Under the pieces are notes generated by a model that made no database searches, had not been told where the DNA came from, and saw nothing but the letters and a program-made list of their open reading frames with translations. A program made the translations under genes and the position numbers. Below are positions 38,235 to 48,730 of a stretch of 64,000 nucleotides of DNA, piece after piece. Where the stretch lies: NCBI RefSeq assembly GCF_027947595.1, contig NZ_CP116257.1, positions 372,001 to 436,000 of the forward strand, in the 5' to 3' direction. How positions within the stretch are numbered: position 1 is the first letter of the stretch; every line of letters starts with the position of its first letter. Source of the DNA: Streptomyces lienomycini (GTDB taxonomy: Bacteria > Actinomycetota > Actinomycetes > Streptomycetales > Streptomycetaceae).

Positions 38235-39440
38235 GTGCAGCGCCTCTACGATTTCCTCCGCAGACACCCGACCGGGGTCGACTCCTTCTGGGCCCTCGTC
38301 GTGCTCGGGATTTCCGTGGTCTCCGCGGCGAACCCGGGGACGCGGGCCGACGGGACGGACAATCTGGCGCTCATCCTCCCCGTCGTGGTGCTGCTCGGCG
38401 TCGTGATGGCGCTGCGCCAGCGGATGCCGGAGCGGATGCTGCTGCTCGCCGTCGCGCTCGGCGTGGCGCAACTGGCCTTCGACGTCTCGACGATGCCCGC
38501 CGACTTCGCCTTCCTGGTGATCATCTACACCGTGGCGGCGACCGGTGCCCGCTGGGCGTCCCGGACGGCCCTGGCCGCGGGCCTGTGCGCGGCGCCCCTC
38601 GCCCAGCTGCGCTGGTCCGACAGCGAACTGAGCATGGGGACCACCATCGCCGTGACGGTCTTCCAGGCGGTCCCCTTCGTCCTCGCCTGGGTGCTCGGCG
38701 ACTCCGTCCGCACCCGCCGCGCCTACTTCGCGCAGCTGGAGGAGCGCGCGACCCGGCTGGAGAAGGAGCGCGAGGCCCAGGCCAAGGTCGCCGTCGCCGC
38801 CGAGCGCGCCCGCATCGCGCGCGAGCTGCACGACGTCGTCGCGCACAACGTCTCCGTCATGGTGGTGCAGGCCGACGGCGCCGCCTACGTCCTGGACGCG
38901 GCCCCCGACCAGGCGAAGAAGGCCCTGGAGACCATCTCCTCCACCGGCCGCCAGGCGCTCGCGGAGATGCGCCGTCTGCTGGGCGTGCTGCGTACCGGCG
39001 AGCACAAGGAGGCCGGCGAGTACGTTCCGCAGCCCGACGTCCAGCAGATCGAGGACCTGGTCGAGCAGTGCCGCACCTCCGGGCTGCCCGTCGACTTCAA
39101 GGTCGAGGGCACCCCCAGGCAACTGCCCAGCGGCGTGGAGCTGACCGCGTACCGCATCGTGCAGGAGGCGCTCACCAACACCCGCAAGCACGGCGGCGAG
39201 AACGCGGGCGCCAGCGTGCGCCTGGTCTACTTCGACGACGGGCTCGGGCTGCTCATCGAGGACGACGGCAAGGGCGCCCCGCACGAGCTGTACGAGGAGG
39301 GCGGCTTCGACGGCCAGGGCCACGGCCTGATCGGCATGCGCGAGCGGATCGGCATGGTCGGCGGAACCCTGGACGCGGGCCCGCGTCCGGGCGGAGGATT
39401 CCGCATCAGTGCGCTGCTGCCGCTGAAACCGGCACACTGA
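38235..39440 (+). CDS. NarL/DesK-type sensor histidine kinase
   Basis: A 401-residue kinase with about five N-terminal membrane segments and no sizeable extracytoplasmic loop. A coiled linker leads to the HisKA_3 dimerisation domain with the phospho-histidine at residue 199 (ARELHDVVAHNVSVM). The HATPase_c domain shows IVQEALTNTRKH, IEDDGKGA and GLIGMRERIGMVGG. The GTG at 38235 lies 7 nt after TACGCT, so the operon may be leaderless. Its response regulator follows 56 bp downstream. The signal is unknown. Confidence 0.95.
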   Translation: MQRLYDFLRRHPTGVDSFWALVVLGISVVSAANPGTRADGTDNLALILPVVVLLGVVMALRQRMPERMLLLAVALGVAQLAFDVSTMPADFAFLVIIYTVAATGARWASRTALAAGLCAAPLAQLRWSDSELSMGTTIAVTVFQAVPFVLAWVLGDSVRTRRAYFAQLEERATRLEKEREAQAKVAVAAERARIARELHDVVAHNVSVMVVQADGAAYVLDAAPDQAKKALETISSTGRQALAEMRRLLGVLRTGEHKEAGEYVPQPDVQQIEDLVEQCRTSGLPVDFKVEGTPRQLPSGVELTAYRIVQEALTNTRKHGGENAGASVRLVYFDDGLGLLIEDDGKGAPHELYEEGGFDGQGHGLIGMRERIGMVGGTLDAGPRPGGGFRISALLPLKPAH

Positions 39441-39496
39441 CAATGCCTCCCGTACGCGCGTGCCGCGTTGACACCTGTAAGGAAGAAGAGGACCCG

Positions 39497-40171
39497 ATGG
39501 CGATCCGCGTAATGCTCGTCGACGACCAGGTGCTGCTGCGCACCGGGTTCCGGATGGTGCTGGCGGCCCAGCCGGACATGGAGGTCGTCGCGGAGGCGGG
39601 CGACGGCGTAGAGGCGCTCCAGGTGCTGCGCGCGACCGCCGTGGACGTCGTCCTGATGGACGTCCGCATGCCCAAGCTCGACGGGGTGGAGACCACCAGC
39701 CGGATCTGCGTGGATCCGGACGCGCCGAAGGTGCTGATCCTGACCACGTTCGACCTCGACGAGTACGCGTTCTCGGCGCTGAAGGCGGGCGCCTCCGGCT
39801 TCATGCTCAAGGACGTGCCGCCCGGCGAACTGCTCGCCGCGATCCGCTCCGTGCACAGCGGCGACGCCGTGGTCGCCCCCTCCACCACCCGGCGGCTCCT
39901 GGACCGGTTCGCGCCGATGCTGCCGGCCACCGGTCAGGAACCCCGGCAGAAGGAGTTGCAGCGGCTCACCGAGCGGGAGCGCGAGGTGATGGGCCTGGTG
40001 GCGCAGGGCCTGTCCAACGGGGAGATCGCGGCGCGGCTCGTGCTGTCCGAGGCGACCGTGAAGACGCACGTGGGCCGCATCCTGACCAAGCTGGGCCTGC
40101 GCGACCGCGTTCAGGTGGTGGTCCTGGCCTACGAGACCGGGCTGGTGCGGGCCGGCGGCGCACACGGCTGA
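39497..40171 (+). CDS. NarL/LuxR-family response regulator
   Basis: A 224-residue regulator: receiver domain with phospho-acceptor Asp55 (VVLMDVRMPKLDG) and conserved Lys in GFMLKDVPPGELLAAI, then a LuxR-type helix-turn-helix (LTEREREVMGLVAQGLSNGEIAARLVLSEATVKTHVGRILTKLGLRDR). It pairs with the preceding kinase. It converges on the ArsR-type gene with only 39 bp between stops. Confidence 0.96.
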   Translation: MAIRVMLVDDQVLLRTGFRMVLAAQPDMEVVAEAGDGVEALQVLRATAVDVVLMDVRMPKLDGVETTSRICVDPDAPKVLILTTFDLDEYAFSALKAGASGFMLKDVPPGELLAAIRSVHSGDAVVAPSTTRRLLDRFAPMLPATGQEPRQKELQRLTEREREVMGLVAQGLSNGEIAARLVLSEATVKTHVGRILTKLGLRDRVQVVVLAYETGLVRAGGAHG

Positions 40172-40210
40172 CGGGCCCGGGCGGAGACGCCGCGTCGGTG
40201 GCCGGCCGCG

Positions 40211-41316
40211 CTAGCGCAGGATCCCCTCCAGGAAGTCGCTGCCGAGCCGGGCCACCACCGTGACGTCCAGCTGGTGCAGGACGTACCGGCCGCGCCGGCG
40301 GGTGGTGATCAGGCCCGCCTTCTTCAGCACGCCCAGGTGCCGGGATATCTCGGGAGCCGTCATGTCGTGCACCTGCGCCAGCTCGCCCGTGGTGTACGCG
40401 CTGCGGGCCAGATACCGGCAGATCCGCATCCGGACGGGGTGGGAGAGCGCGTTCATCCGCATCGTGAGCTGCTCCACCGAGGGCGGCGGCGCCGGCTCGG
40501 GGAGCCGGCCGGGTAGTGCAGTACCGGCTGCCAGCCGTGCCGGTGCAGGACCATCAGGTGCGGCCGGCCCAGGCTGGTCGGCACCAGCAGCAGGCCGCCG
40601 TCCGCCGTCGTCGAACGGCCGTCGCCCAGCTTGTCGACGGTGATCCGGGCGGCGTCCTCGTCCAGCGTCAGCGCCGGGGACACGGCGGCCAGCGCCTCCG
40701 CGAGGCCCTTGTGCCGCAGCAGGTCCGTCTTGTGGCGGGCGTCCGCCGCGAGCTGGTGGCGCAGCCGGGACCAGGTCTCGGCGAAGAACGCCTCGTCGCA
40801 GTCCTGGGCGAACTGCCGCAGCCAGCCCCTGATCGGCGGCGGGTCGGCCAGCAGCCGCTCGCTGAACCGCAGCTGCTGGGGTCCCCGCGCGGCGGCCAGG
40901 TCCAGCGCGCGGCGGCGCACCTCGGGGTCGTCGAGCGCCGAGACCCCGCCGGTGCTGTACGGCAGCGCGCAGGTGAACTCCAGGGCCGCGTCCACGAACT
41001 GCTCGTCGGACAGCTTGTCGAGCAGGTCCAGGTCGTCGGCGAGGGTGGCGCCGGGCAGGGTGCTGCGGTCCGGCACGCCCGCGAACGGCATGAACAGGTC
41101 CGAGAACGTCGTCCGCCACAGGAAGTCGGCCTCGCACATCCGGTCGGCCAGATGCGAGTCCAGCCGGGCGGTCACGCCCGTCGCCCAGCCCTGCAGCCCC
41201 GGGTGGTGCCCCGGCTCGGACAGCGCGTGCAGCGCCATGCCCAGCTCGGCCAGGGGCGAGGGCACGACGGCGATCCTCTCCGGCCGCAGCCCCGTGATGT
41301 CGATCCGCACGCTCAT
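40211..41316 (-). CDS. ArsR-type regulator with DUF5937 N-terminal domain, apparent one-base frameshift
   Basis: The first about 270 residues (MSVRIDITGLRPERIAVVPS ... RHGWQPVLHYPAGSP) are the DUF5937 domain found in front of ArsR helix-turn-helix domains in Streptomyces. The last about 90 residues (EQLTMRMNALSHPVRMRICRYLARSAYTTGELAQVHDMTAPEISRHLGVLKKAGLI) are the ArsR domain, in another frame. The switch lies at a CCCC run (coding strand, 40499-40502). One extra C joins the halves into a 368-residue protein of normal architecture. Confidence 0.8.
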
Positions 41317-41740
41317 GCCCCCATGGTGCACGCCGCCACTGACAACGCCGCCGCCGATTGACCGCCGCCGCTCATCGGCGCGACCACGCGGCGCCGACCG
41401 ACGCGGCCGCGACCGCGCGGCGCGGCGGCGGAACTCTCGACACCGGCCCCGCCCGTCAGCTCGGCGGGCCCGCGCCGCCGACGCCCGGGACCCACGACCG
41501 GCAGGCCGTGCGGGAGCGGTCGACCGGCAGGCCGCGCGGGAAGCGGTCGACGGGCAGGCCGTGTGCGAGCGGCACGGCCGCCACCGGTTCGAGCCCGTGC
41601 CCGCCCCCCGCCCGGCACACGGTCGCGTACCGCGGGCCCCGCGCCCCTGGTGGTGGTCCCTGCGGCCGTGCTCCCCCGCCGACCGGGGTCCCGCGCGCGG
41701 CGGGCGTGGGTTCAGACCTCCAGCCGCGGCGGGCGTGGCT
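41317..41740. other. Gene-free, repeat-bearing gap
   Basis: These 424 bp hold no credible gene. About 26-27-bp tandem repeats (CGACCGGCAGGCCG...AGCGGT type) lie at 41495-41572. A 29-bp direct duplication brings a second copy of TTCAGACCTCCAGCC (41711-41725), the complement of the aldolase gene end, next to the real one at 41740-41754. The ArsR-gene promoter is presumably near 41320-41400. Confidence 0.7.
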
Positions 41741-42988
41741 TCAGACCTCCAGCCGGGACACGAAGTCGGCCACGGCCGACCGCACGTCGTCGGCCGTCCA
41801 CTCCAGGCCCGCCGCCTCCACACCGACCTCGGTGACGGCGATCCCCGGGCCGCCCGCGTCCCAGGGCCGGGAGAAGAGCATCGTCCCGGTCTCCTCGCCC
41901 TGACGGAGCGCGGCCTCGCCCGCGGCGTCGGTGTCGCAGGGCAGCCAGACCTGGAACTCGTGGGTGTGCGGCACCTCGGGATGCACCCGCGCCCACGGCA
42001 GCCCGGACGCCGCGAAGCCCTCGCGCAGTGCGGCGGCCACCACGCGCGCGTGGGCCACGTACGCGGGCAGCCGGGGCAGCTCGCGCTCCAGACCGGCCAG
42101 TGCCGACAGCGCCGTGGGGAACTGCTGGAACAGCTGGCCGCCGTACCGGTGCCGCCAGGCCTTCGCCTCCTCGACCAGCTCCCGGGGGCCGGCCAGGGCG
42201 GCACCGCCGTAGCCCTTGAGGGACTTGTAGAACGAGACGTACACGCTGTCCGCCAGGCCCGCGATCTCGGTCAGGGGCCGGCCGAAGTGCGTGGTGCACT
42301 CCCACAGCCGGGCCCCGTCGAAGTGCACCACCGCGTCGCGTTCCCGGGCGGCCTCCACGACCTCGGTGAGCTCATCCCAGGTGGGCAGCGTGTAACCGGC
42401 CTCCCTGAGCGGCAGTTCCAGCATCAGCGCGCCGAACGGCTCCTCGAAACCGCGCACCTCCTCGGCGGTCGGCGGCCGGGGCGCGTCGGTCAGCCGTACC
42501 GGGCGCAGTCCGCTGACCCGGCTGAAGGCGTCGCGCTCGTGCACCTCCGGATGGGCGAGGCCGTGCAGGGCGACGACCGGATTGCCGGTACGGCCGGCCC
42601 AGCAGCGCAGGGCCACCTGCTGGGCCATGGTGCCGGTCGGGAAGAAGGCGGCGGCCTCCGTGCCGAGCAGGGCGGCGGTCCTGTCCTCCAGCGCCTCCAC
42701 GATCCCGTTGCCGTACATGTCGGACGGTTCGTCGAGGTCGTACAGCTCCTCGGCCCCGTCCAGCAGGGCGACGCGCTCCCGCAGGGTCGTGATGAAACCC
42801 GGGCGGGCGAGCAGTCGCCGCGCACCGCGATGGACGGCCACGCGTCGCTCACGCAGCCGCTTGCGCCGCTGCTCCTCCGAGTCCCCCTGCTCCTCCGAGC
42901 CCGCCTGCTCCTCCGCCTCCGGCCGCTCCGCCCGCTCCTCCGGTTCCGTTCGTCCCGCCGTGCCGTTCCGTTCCGCCGCATCGCTCAT
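41741..42988 (-). CDS. Threonine-aldolase-like PLP-dependent beta-eliminating lyase
   Basis: A 415-residue fold-type I enzyme. After a 60-residue Glu/Arg-rich leader comes the aldolase domain: ELYDLDEPSDMYGNGIVEALED, FFPTGTMAQQVAL, VVHFDGARLWE and the PLP lysine region YVSFYKSLKGYGGAALAG. It resembles GLY1 and low-specificity L-threonine aldolases, but the residue set differs enough that the true amino acid substrate is uncertain. ATG 42988 (MSDAAERNG) is the start. It is divergent from the DUF2520-panC operon. Confidence 0.86.
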   Translation of the reverse strand: MSDAAERNGTAGRTEPEERAERPEAEEQAGSEEQGDSEEQRRKRLRERRVAVHRGARRLLARPGFITTLRERVALLDGAEELYDLDEPSDMYGNGIVEALEDRTAALLGTEAAAFFPTGTMAQQVALRCWAGRTGNPVVALHGLAHPEVHERDAFSRVSGLRPVRLTDAPRPPTAEEVRGFEEPFGALMLELPLREAGYTLPTWDELTEVVEAARERDAVVHFDGARLWECTTHFGRPLTEIAGLADSVYVSFYKSLKGYGGAALAGPRELVEEAKAWRHRYGGQLFQQFPTALSALAGLERELPRLPAYVAHARVVAAALREGFAASGLPWARVHPEVPHTHEFQVWLPCDTDAAGEAALRQGEETGTMLFSRPWDAGGPGIAVTEVGVEAAGLEWTADDVRSAVADFVSRLEV

Positions 42989-43184
42989 GCCCGGATCATC
43001 CCGCGCCGGGCGGCTGCGGGGCACCTGGATTCCCCACCGCCGCACGCGCGCGGGGTGTGTGCTCCGGCGGTGCGCGGAAACCCACAGCCTGTGGACAACC
43101 GGACGCCGCCCGGACCGATCGCGTTAACATGACGAGAAATCGTCCGGTACCCCGAGCGGACTGGAACGGGAAGGCCGCCGTCGC

Positions 43185-44195
43185 GTGAACACAACCCCAC
43201 AGCCAGACCCCAAGGACCGCCCCGCGCGGCTCACCGTAGGCGTCGTCGGCGCCGGACGGGTGGGCCCCGCGCTGGCCGCGTCCCTGCAACTCGCCGGGCA
43301 CCGCCCGGTGGCCGTCTCCGGGGTCTCCGAAGCCTCCAGGAGGCGTGCCGCCGACCTGCTCCCCGACGTGCCGCTCATGACACCCGCCGAGGTCCTCCGG
43401 CACGCCGAGCTGGTCCTGCTGACGGTCCCCGACGACGCCCTGCCCGGCCTGGTGACCGGACTCGCCGAGACCGGTGCGGTGCGCCCCGGCCAACTGCTGG
43501 TGCACACCTCCGGGCGGTACGGCGCGAGGGTCCTGGACCCGGCCCTGCGCGCCGGCGCCCTGCCGCTGGCCCTGCACCCGGCGATGACCTTCACCGGCAC
43601 CCCGGTGGACGTCCAGCGACTGGCCGGCTGCTCGTTCGGCGTCACCGCGCCCGAGGAGCTGCGGCTGGCCGCCGAGGCCCTGGTCATCGAGATGGGCGGC
43701 GAGCCGGAGTGGATCGCCGAGGACATGCGTCCGCTGTACCACGCGGCGCTCGCGCTGGGCTCCAACCACCTGATCACCCTGGTCGCGCAGTCCATGGAGC
43801 TGCTGCGCACGGCAGGCGTGACGGCCCCCGACCGGATGCTCGGCCCGCTCCTCGGCGCCTCCCTCGACAACGCCCTGCGCTCCGGCGACGCGGCCCTCAC
43901 CGGCCCCGTCGCGCGCGGGGACGCGGGCACGGTCGCCGCGCACATCGTGGAGCTGCGCGCCCACGCCCCCCAGGCCCTCGCCGGCTACCTGGCGATGGCC
44001 CGCGCGACCGCCGACCGCGCACTGGACCACGGGCTGCTGAAGGCCTCACTCGCCGAGGACCTGCTCGGCGTACTCGCCGACGGAACCCAGCGCACCCACG
44101 GAGCCCCCGGCCCCGAACGCCCCGAACGCCCCGAACGCCCCGAGGGCCCGGACGGCACCGACGGCACCGACGGCACCGAGGGAGACGCCCGATGA
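43185..44195 (+). CDS. Rossmann-like/DUF2520 oxidoreductase
   Basis: A 336-residue protein: N-terminal NAD(P)-binding fold ([28 protein letters not shown] motif) and a C-terminal DUF2520 helical domain ([27 protein letters not shown]). The last 30 residues are repeats (PER)n and (DGT)n. It begins with GTG and overlaps panC by ATGA. It resembles PanE-type ketopantoate reductases in layout, so a role in making pantoate for PanC is attractive, but this is inference. Confidence 0.88.
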   Translation: MNTTPQPDPKDRPARLTVGVVGAGRVGPALAASLQLAGHRPVAVSGVSEASRRRAADLLPDVPLMTPAEVLRHAELVLLTVPDDALPGLVTGLAETGAVRPGQLLVHTSGRYGARVLDPALRAGALPLALHPAMTFTGTPVDVQRLAGCSFGVTAPEELRLAAEALVIEMGGEPEWIAEDMRPLYHAALALGSNHLITLVAQSMELLRTAGVTAPDRMLGPLLGASLDNALRSGDAALTGPVARGDAGTVAAHIVELRAHAPQALAGYLAMARATADRALDHGLLKASLAEDLLGVLADGTQRTHGAPGPERPERPERPEGPDGTDGTDGTEGDAR

Positions 44196-45202
44196 CCACC
44201 GCCCCGCCCGCCCTCCTGCGCACCGCCGGCGAACTGCACGCGCGCGTGCGCCACGGCCGCCGCGCCGTCGTGATGACCATGGGCGCCCTGCACGACGGCC
44301 ACGCCACCCTGATCCGCACGGCGCGCGACCTCGCCGGACCGGACGGCGAGGTCGTCGTCACCGTCTTCGTGAACCCGCTCCAGTTCGGCGCCGGCGAGGA
44401 CCTCGACCGCTACCCGCGCACCCTCGACGCCGACCTGGAGATCGCCGGCCGGGCGGGCGCCGACGCCGTCTTCGCGCCCTCCGCCGACGAGGTCTACCCG
44501 GGCGGCGAACCCCAGGTGCGCATCACCGCCGGTCCCATGGGCGAACGCCTGGAGGGCGCCTCCCGCCCCGGCCACTTCGACGGCATGCTCACCGTCGTCG
44601 CCAAGCTGCTCCACCTGACCCGCCCCGACCTCGCCCTGTACGGCCAGAAGGACGCCCAGCAGCTCGCGCTGATCCGCCGCATGGTCCGCGACCTGAACTT
44701 CGGCGTCGAGATCATCGGGGTCCCCACCGTGCGCGAGGAGGACGGCCTGGCCCTGTCCAGCCGCAACCGCTACCTCTCGACGGCGGAACGCCGCACCGCC
44801 CTCGCCCTCTCCCAGGCGCTCTTCGCCGGGCTGGACCGGCACGCGGCCCAGGAGGCGCTGTGCGCGCGGGCCCGCGAAGTGCCTGCCACCCGGGCCCGTG
44901 CCGAGGCGCTGGGCGCCCTGGGCGAGTCCCGCGCGGCGGCCGACGCCCACGCCGTCGCCACCTCCGCCCCCGGCGTGGCCACCGCGGTCCGGGCCGCCGC
45001 CCGCCTGGTCCTGGACGACGCCGCCCGCGCCACCCCGCCGCTGGAGCTGGACTACCTCGCCCTGGTCGACCCGTCCGACTTCACCGAGATCGGCGACGAC
45101 CACACCGGGGAGGCGGTGCTCGCCGTCGCCGCCCGGGTCGGCGCGACCCGGCTGATCGACAACGTCCACCTCACCTTCGGAACCCGCGGAGCCGCCTCGT
45201 GA
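44192..45202 (+). CDS. panC: Pantothenate synthetase
   Basis: A 336-residue ligase joining pantoate and beta-alanine with ATP. The HIGH-like motif is [16 protein letters not shown], followed by [57 protein letters not shown] and the KMSKS-like [11 protein letters not shown]. Its ATG overlaps the DUF2520 stop and its TGA overlaps the nadB GTG, so the operon is tightly coupled. Confidence 0.97.
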   Translation: MTTAPPALLRTAGELHARVRHGRRAVVMTMGALHDGHATLIRTARDLAGPDGEVVVTVFVNPLQFGAGEDLDRYPRTLDADLEIAGRAGADAVFAPSADEVYPGGEPQVRITAGPMGERLEGASRPGHFDGMLTVVAKLLHLTRPDLALYGQKDAQQLALIRRMVRDLNFGVEIIGVPTVREEDGLALSSRNRYLSTAERRTALALSQALFAGLDRHAAQEALCARAREVPATRARAEALGALGESRAAADAHAVATSAPGVATAVRAAARLVLDDAARATPPLELDYLALVDPSDFTEIGDDHTGEAVLAVAARVGATRLIDNVHLTFGTRGAAS

Positions 45203-46932
45203 CCAGCACAGGCATACGACTGCACGCCCCCGCACCCGGCTGGGCCCTCACCGCGGACGTGGTCGTCGTCGGCTCCGGCGTCGCGGGCCTCACCGCGGCC
45301 CTGCGCTGCGAGGCCGCCGGGCTGCGCACGGTCGTCGTCACCAAGGCCCGCCTCGACGACGGCTCCACCCGCTGGGCCCAGGGCGGCATCGCCGCGGCCC
45401 TCGGCGAGGGCGACACCCCCGAGCAGCACCTGGACGACACCCTGGTCGCCGGTGTCGGCCTGTGCGACGAGGAAGCGGTCCGCACCCTGGTCACCGAGGG
45501 CCCCGACGCCGTACGCCGCCTCATCGCGACCGGCGCGCACTTCGACGAGTCCACCGCGGGCGGCCTGGCGCTCACCCGCGAGGGCGGCCACCACCGCAGC
45601 CGCATCGCCCACGCGGGCGGCGACGCCACGGGCGCGGAGATCTCCCGCGCCCTGGTCGAGGCGGTACGCGCGCGTGGCCTCCGCACGGTCGAGAACGCCC
45701 TGGTCCTGGACCTCCTCACGGACGCCGAGGGCCGCACCGCGGGCGTCACCCTGCACGTCATGGGCGAGGGCCAGCACGACGGCGTGGGAGCGGTCCACGC
45801 CCCCGCGGTGGTCCTGGCGACCGGCGGCATGGGCCAGGTCTTCTCCGCCACGACCAACCCCTCCGTCTCCACGGGCGACGGCGTGGCCCTGGCCCTGCGC
45901 GCGGGCGCCGAGGCGAGCGACCTCGAATTCGTCCAGTTCCACCCCACGGTCCTCTTCCTGGGCGCGGACGCCGAGGGCCAGCAGCCCCTGGTCTCCGAGG
46001 CGGTACGCGGCGAGGGCGCCCACCTGGTGGACGCGGACGGCGTGCGCTTCATGCTCGGGCAGCACGAACTCGCGGAACTCGCCCCCCGCGACATCGTCGC
46101 CAAGGCCATCACGCGCCGCATGCAGGAGCAGGGCGCCGAGCACATGTACCTGGACGCCCGCCACTTCGGCGCCGACATGTGGGAGCGCCGCTTCCCCACG
46201 ATCCTCGCCGCCTGCCGCGCCCACGGCATCGACCCGGTCACCGAGCCGATCCCCGTCGCCCCGGCCGCCCACTACGCCTCCGGCGGCGTCCGCACCGATC
46301 CGCACGGCCGTACGACGGTCCCGGGCCTGTACGCGTGCGGCGAGGTCGCCTGCACCGGCGTGCACGGCGCCAACCGCCTGGCGTCCAACTCCCTCCTGGA
46401 GGGCCTGGTCTACGCCGAACGCATCGCGGCCGACGTCGCGGCGGGCCACACCGCGGGCACCCTCCACGCGCGCGTGCCCGCCCCTCTCCCGCACCCGCCG
46501 AACCCGGAGCACCCCCTCCTCCCGCCCGAGGCCCGCCGCAGCATCCAGCGGATCATGACCGAGGGTGCCGGAGTGCTGCGCTCGGCCGCCTCCCTCACCC
46601 GCGCGGCGGACCGGCTGCACGCCCTCCACACCGAGGCCCGCGAGGCCCTGCACGAGAACGGCAAGACCTCCGAGCCGGGCGTCGACACCTGGGAGGCCAC
46701 CAACCTCCTGTGCGTGGCCCGCGTCCTGGTCGCCGCGGCGGCACGGCGCGAGGAGACCCGCGGCTGCCACTGGCGCGAGGACCACGCCGACCGCGACGAC
46801 ACGGTGTGGCGCCGCCACCTCGTCGTACGCCTGAACCCGGACCGTTCCCTCGCCGTGCACACCACGGACACGTCAGAATTCCCCCCGACCGTCCACGGCG
46901 CCCAGCCGACGCACCGTCCCCAGGAGCAGTGA
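45199..46932 (+). CDS. nadB: L-aspartate oxidase
   Basis: A 577-residue FAD enzyme oxidising aspartate to iminoaspartate for NAD synthesis. The dinucleotide-binding motif is [16 protein letters not shown], followed by [23 protein letters not shown], the catalytic region FHPTVLF and [10 protein letters not shown], and [18 protein letters not shown]. The C-terminal helical domain ends in a short disordered tail. It begins with a GTG overlapping panC. The partner quinolinate synthase nadA is not in the window. Confidence 0.96.
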   Translation: MTSTGIRLHAPAPGWALTADVVVVGSGVAGLTAALRCEAAGLRTVVVTKARLDDGSTRWAQGGIAAALGEGDTPEQHLDDTLVAGVGLCDEEAVRTLVTEGPDAVRRLIATGAHFDESTAGGLALTREGGHHRSRIAHAGGDATGAEISRALVEAVRARGLRTVENALVLDLLTDAEGRTAGVTLHVMGEGQHDGVGAVHAPAVVLATGGMGQVFSATTNPSVSTGDGVALALRAGAEASDLEFVQFHPTVLFLGADAEGQQPLVSEAVRGEGAHLVDADGVRFMLGQHELAELAPRDIVAKAITRRMQEQGAEHMYLDARHFGADMWERRFPTILAACRAHGIDPVTEPIPVAPAAHYASGGVRTDPHGRTTVPGLYACGEVACTGVHGANRLASNSLLEGLVYAERIAADVAAGHTAGTLHARVPAPLPHPPNPEHPLLPPEARRSIQRIMTEGAGVLRSAASLTRAADRLHALHTEAREALHENGKTSEPGVDTWEATNLLCVARVLVAAAARREETRGCHWREDHADRDDTVWRRHLVVRLNPDRSLAVHTTDTSEFPPTVHGAQPTHRPQEQ

Positions 46933-46937
46933 CAGCA

Positions 46938-47927
46938 GTGAACCCCTCCGACCCCACCGAACTCCCCCTCGCCTCCGGCGGAGGCTGCGGCGACGGCTGC
47001 GCCTGCGGCGCGGACAGCGAAGAAGAGACCTACATGGAGTGCGGCCTCGACCCCGCCCTCGCCGCCCTCCTGCTGGACTCCGGACTCGACCCCGTCGAGG
47101 TCGAGGACATCGCGAACGTCGCCATCCAGGAGGACCTGGCGGGCGGCGTGGACGTGACGACCGTCGCGACCATCCCCGAGGACGCCGTGGCCACGGCCGA
47201 CTTCACCGCGCGCGAGGCGGGCGTCGTGGCCGGCCTCCGGGTCGCCGAGGCGGTGCTGTCCATCGTCTGCACGGACGAGTTCGAGGTGGAGCGCCACGTA
47301 GAGGACGGCGACCGCGTCCAGGAGGGCCAGAAGCTCCTCTCCGTCACCACCCGCACCCGCGACATCCTGACCGCCGAGCGCAGCGCCCTGAACCTCCTGT
47401 GCCGCATGTCGGGCATCGCGACGGCCACGCGCGCGTGGGCGGACGTCCTGGACGGCACGAAGACCAAGGTCCGCGACACCCGCAAGACGACACCGGGGCT
47501 GCGCGGCCTGGAGAAGTTCGCGGTCCGCTGCGGCAGCGGCGTCAACCACCGCATGTCCCTCTCGGACGCGGCCCTGGTCAAAGACAACCACGTGGTCGCC
47601 GCGGGCGGCGTAGCCGAGGCCTTCAACGCCGTACGCGAACGCTTCCCGGACCTGCCCATCGAGGTCGAGGTCGACACCCTGCACCAACTGCGCGAGGTCG
47701 TGGACGCGGGCGCCGACCTGATCCTGCTGGACAACTTCACCCCCGACGAGTGCGAGGAGGCGGTGGCCCTGGTCGCCGGCCGGGCCGCCCTGGAGGCCTC
47801 GGGCCGCCTCACCCTCGCCAACGCCAAGGCGTACGCCGACACGGGCGTCGACTACCTGGCCGTGGGCGCCCTCACCCACAGCTCCCCGATCCTGGACATC
47901 GGCCTGGACCTGCGAGCGGCGGAGTAG
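46938..47927 (+). CDS. nadC: Nicotinate-nucleotide pyrophosphorylase (carboxylating)
   Basis: A 329-residue quinolinate phosphoribosyltransferase: IANVAIQEDLAGGVDVTT, RSALNLLCRMSGIAT, DTRKTTPGLRGLEKFAVRCGSGVNHRMSLSDAALVKDNH and VDYLAVGALTHSSPILDIGLD. The GTG at 46938 follows AGGAG. This start adds about 32 residues with a cysteine-rich patch (GGGCGDGCACG, then YMECG) before the catalytic domain; ATG 47034 would omit it. The patch may bind a metal. Confidence 0.95.
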   Translation: MNPSDPTELPLASGGGCGDGCACGADSEEETYMECGLDPALAALLLDSGLDPVEVEDIANVAIQEDLAGGVDVTTVATIPEDAVATADFTAREAGVVAGLRVAEAVLSIVCTDEFEVERHVEDGDRVQEGQKLLSVTTRTRDILTAERSALNLLCRMSGIATATRAWADVLDGTKTKVRDTRKTTPGLRGLEKFAVRCGSGVNHRMSLSDAALVKDNHVVAAGGVAEAFNAVRERFPDLPIEVEVDTLHQLREVVDAGADLILLDNFTPDECEEAVALVAGRAALEASGRLTLANAKAYADTGVDYLAVGALTHSSPILDIGLDLRAAE

Positions 47928-47932
47928 AACCC

Positions 47933-48730
47933 ATGCTGCTGACGATCGACGTAGGCAACACGCACACCGTCCTGGGCCTCTTCGACGGCGAGGACATCGT
48001 CGAGCACTGGCGCATCTCCACGGACCCGCGCCGCACGGCCGACGAACTGGCGGTACTCCTCCAGGGCCTGATGGGCATGCACCCGCTCCTCGGCGAGGAA
48101 CTGGGCGACGGCATCGACGGCATCGCCATCTGCGCGACGGTCCCCTCGGTCCTCCACGAACTCCGCGAGGTCACCCGCCGCTACTACGGCGACGTCCCCG
48201 CGGTCCTCGTCGAACCGGGCGTCAAGACGGGCGTCCCGATCCTCACCGACCACCCCAAGGAGGTCGGCGCCGACCGCATCATCAACGCGGTCGCCGCGGT
48301 CGAGCTGTACGGCGGTCCGGCGATCGTCGTGGACTTCGGCACGGCGACGACGTTCGACGCGGTCAGCGCGCGCGGGGAGTACATCGGCGGCGTCATCGCC
48401 CCCGGCATCGAGATCTCGGTCGACGCACTCGGCGTCAAGGGCGCCCAGCTCCGCAAGATCGAGGTGGCCCGCCCCCGCAGCGTGATCGGCAAGAACACGG
48501 TCGAGGCGATGCAGTCCGGCATCGTGTACGGCTTCGCCGGCCAGGTCGACGGCGTCGTCAACCGCATGGCCCGCGAACTGGCCGACGACCCGGACGACGT
48601 CACGGTCATCGCGACGGGCGGACTGGCGCCGATGGTGCTGGGCGAGTCCTCGGTCATCGACGAGCACGAACCGTGGCTGACACTGATGGGCCTGCGGCTG
48701 GTGTACGAGCGCAACGTGTCCCGCATGTAG
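47933..48730 (+). CDS. coaX: Type III pantothenate kinase
   Basis: A 265-residue ASKHA-fold kinase, the first enzyme of CoA synthesis. Motifs are LLTIDVGNTHTVLGLFDG (phosphate loop), HPKEVGADRIINAVAA, VVDFGTATTFDAVSA and ATGGLAPMV. It starts 5 bp after the nadC stop and closes the DUF2520-panC-nadB-nadC-coaX operon, which joins pantothenate, NAD and CoA synthesis. A large gene-free repeat block follows. Confidence 0.96.
   Translation: MLLTIDVGNTHTVLGLFDGEDIVEHWRISTDPRRTADELAVLLQGLMGMHPLLGEELGDGIDGIAICATVPSVLHELREVTRRYYGDVPAVLVEPGVKTGVPILTDHPKEVGADRIINAVAAVELYGGPAIVVDFGTATTFDAVSARGEYIGGVIAPGIEISVDALGVKGAQLRKIEVARPRSVIGKNTVEAMQSGIVYGFAGQVDGVVNRMARELADDPDDVTVIATGGLAPMVLGESSVIDEHEPWLTLMGLRLVYERNVSRM

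Noticed and set aside
41313..41618. Arg/Gly/Pro-rich 101-residue frame in the gap after the ArsR-type gene
   Set aside because: Its composition is that of random GC-rich DNA with tandem repeats, with no ribosome-binding site and no conserved motif.
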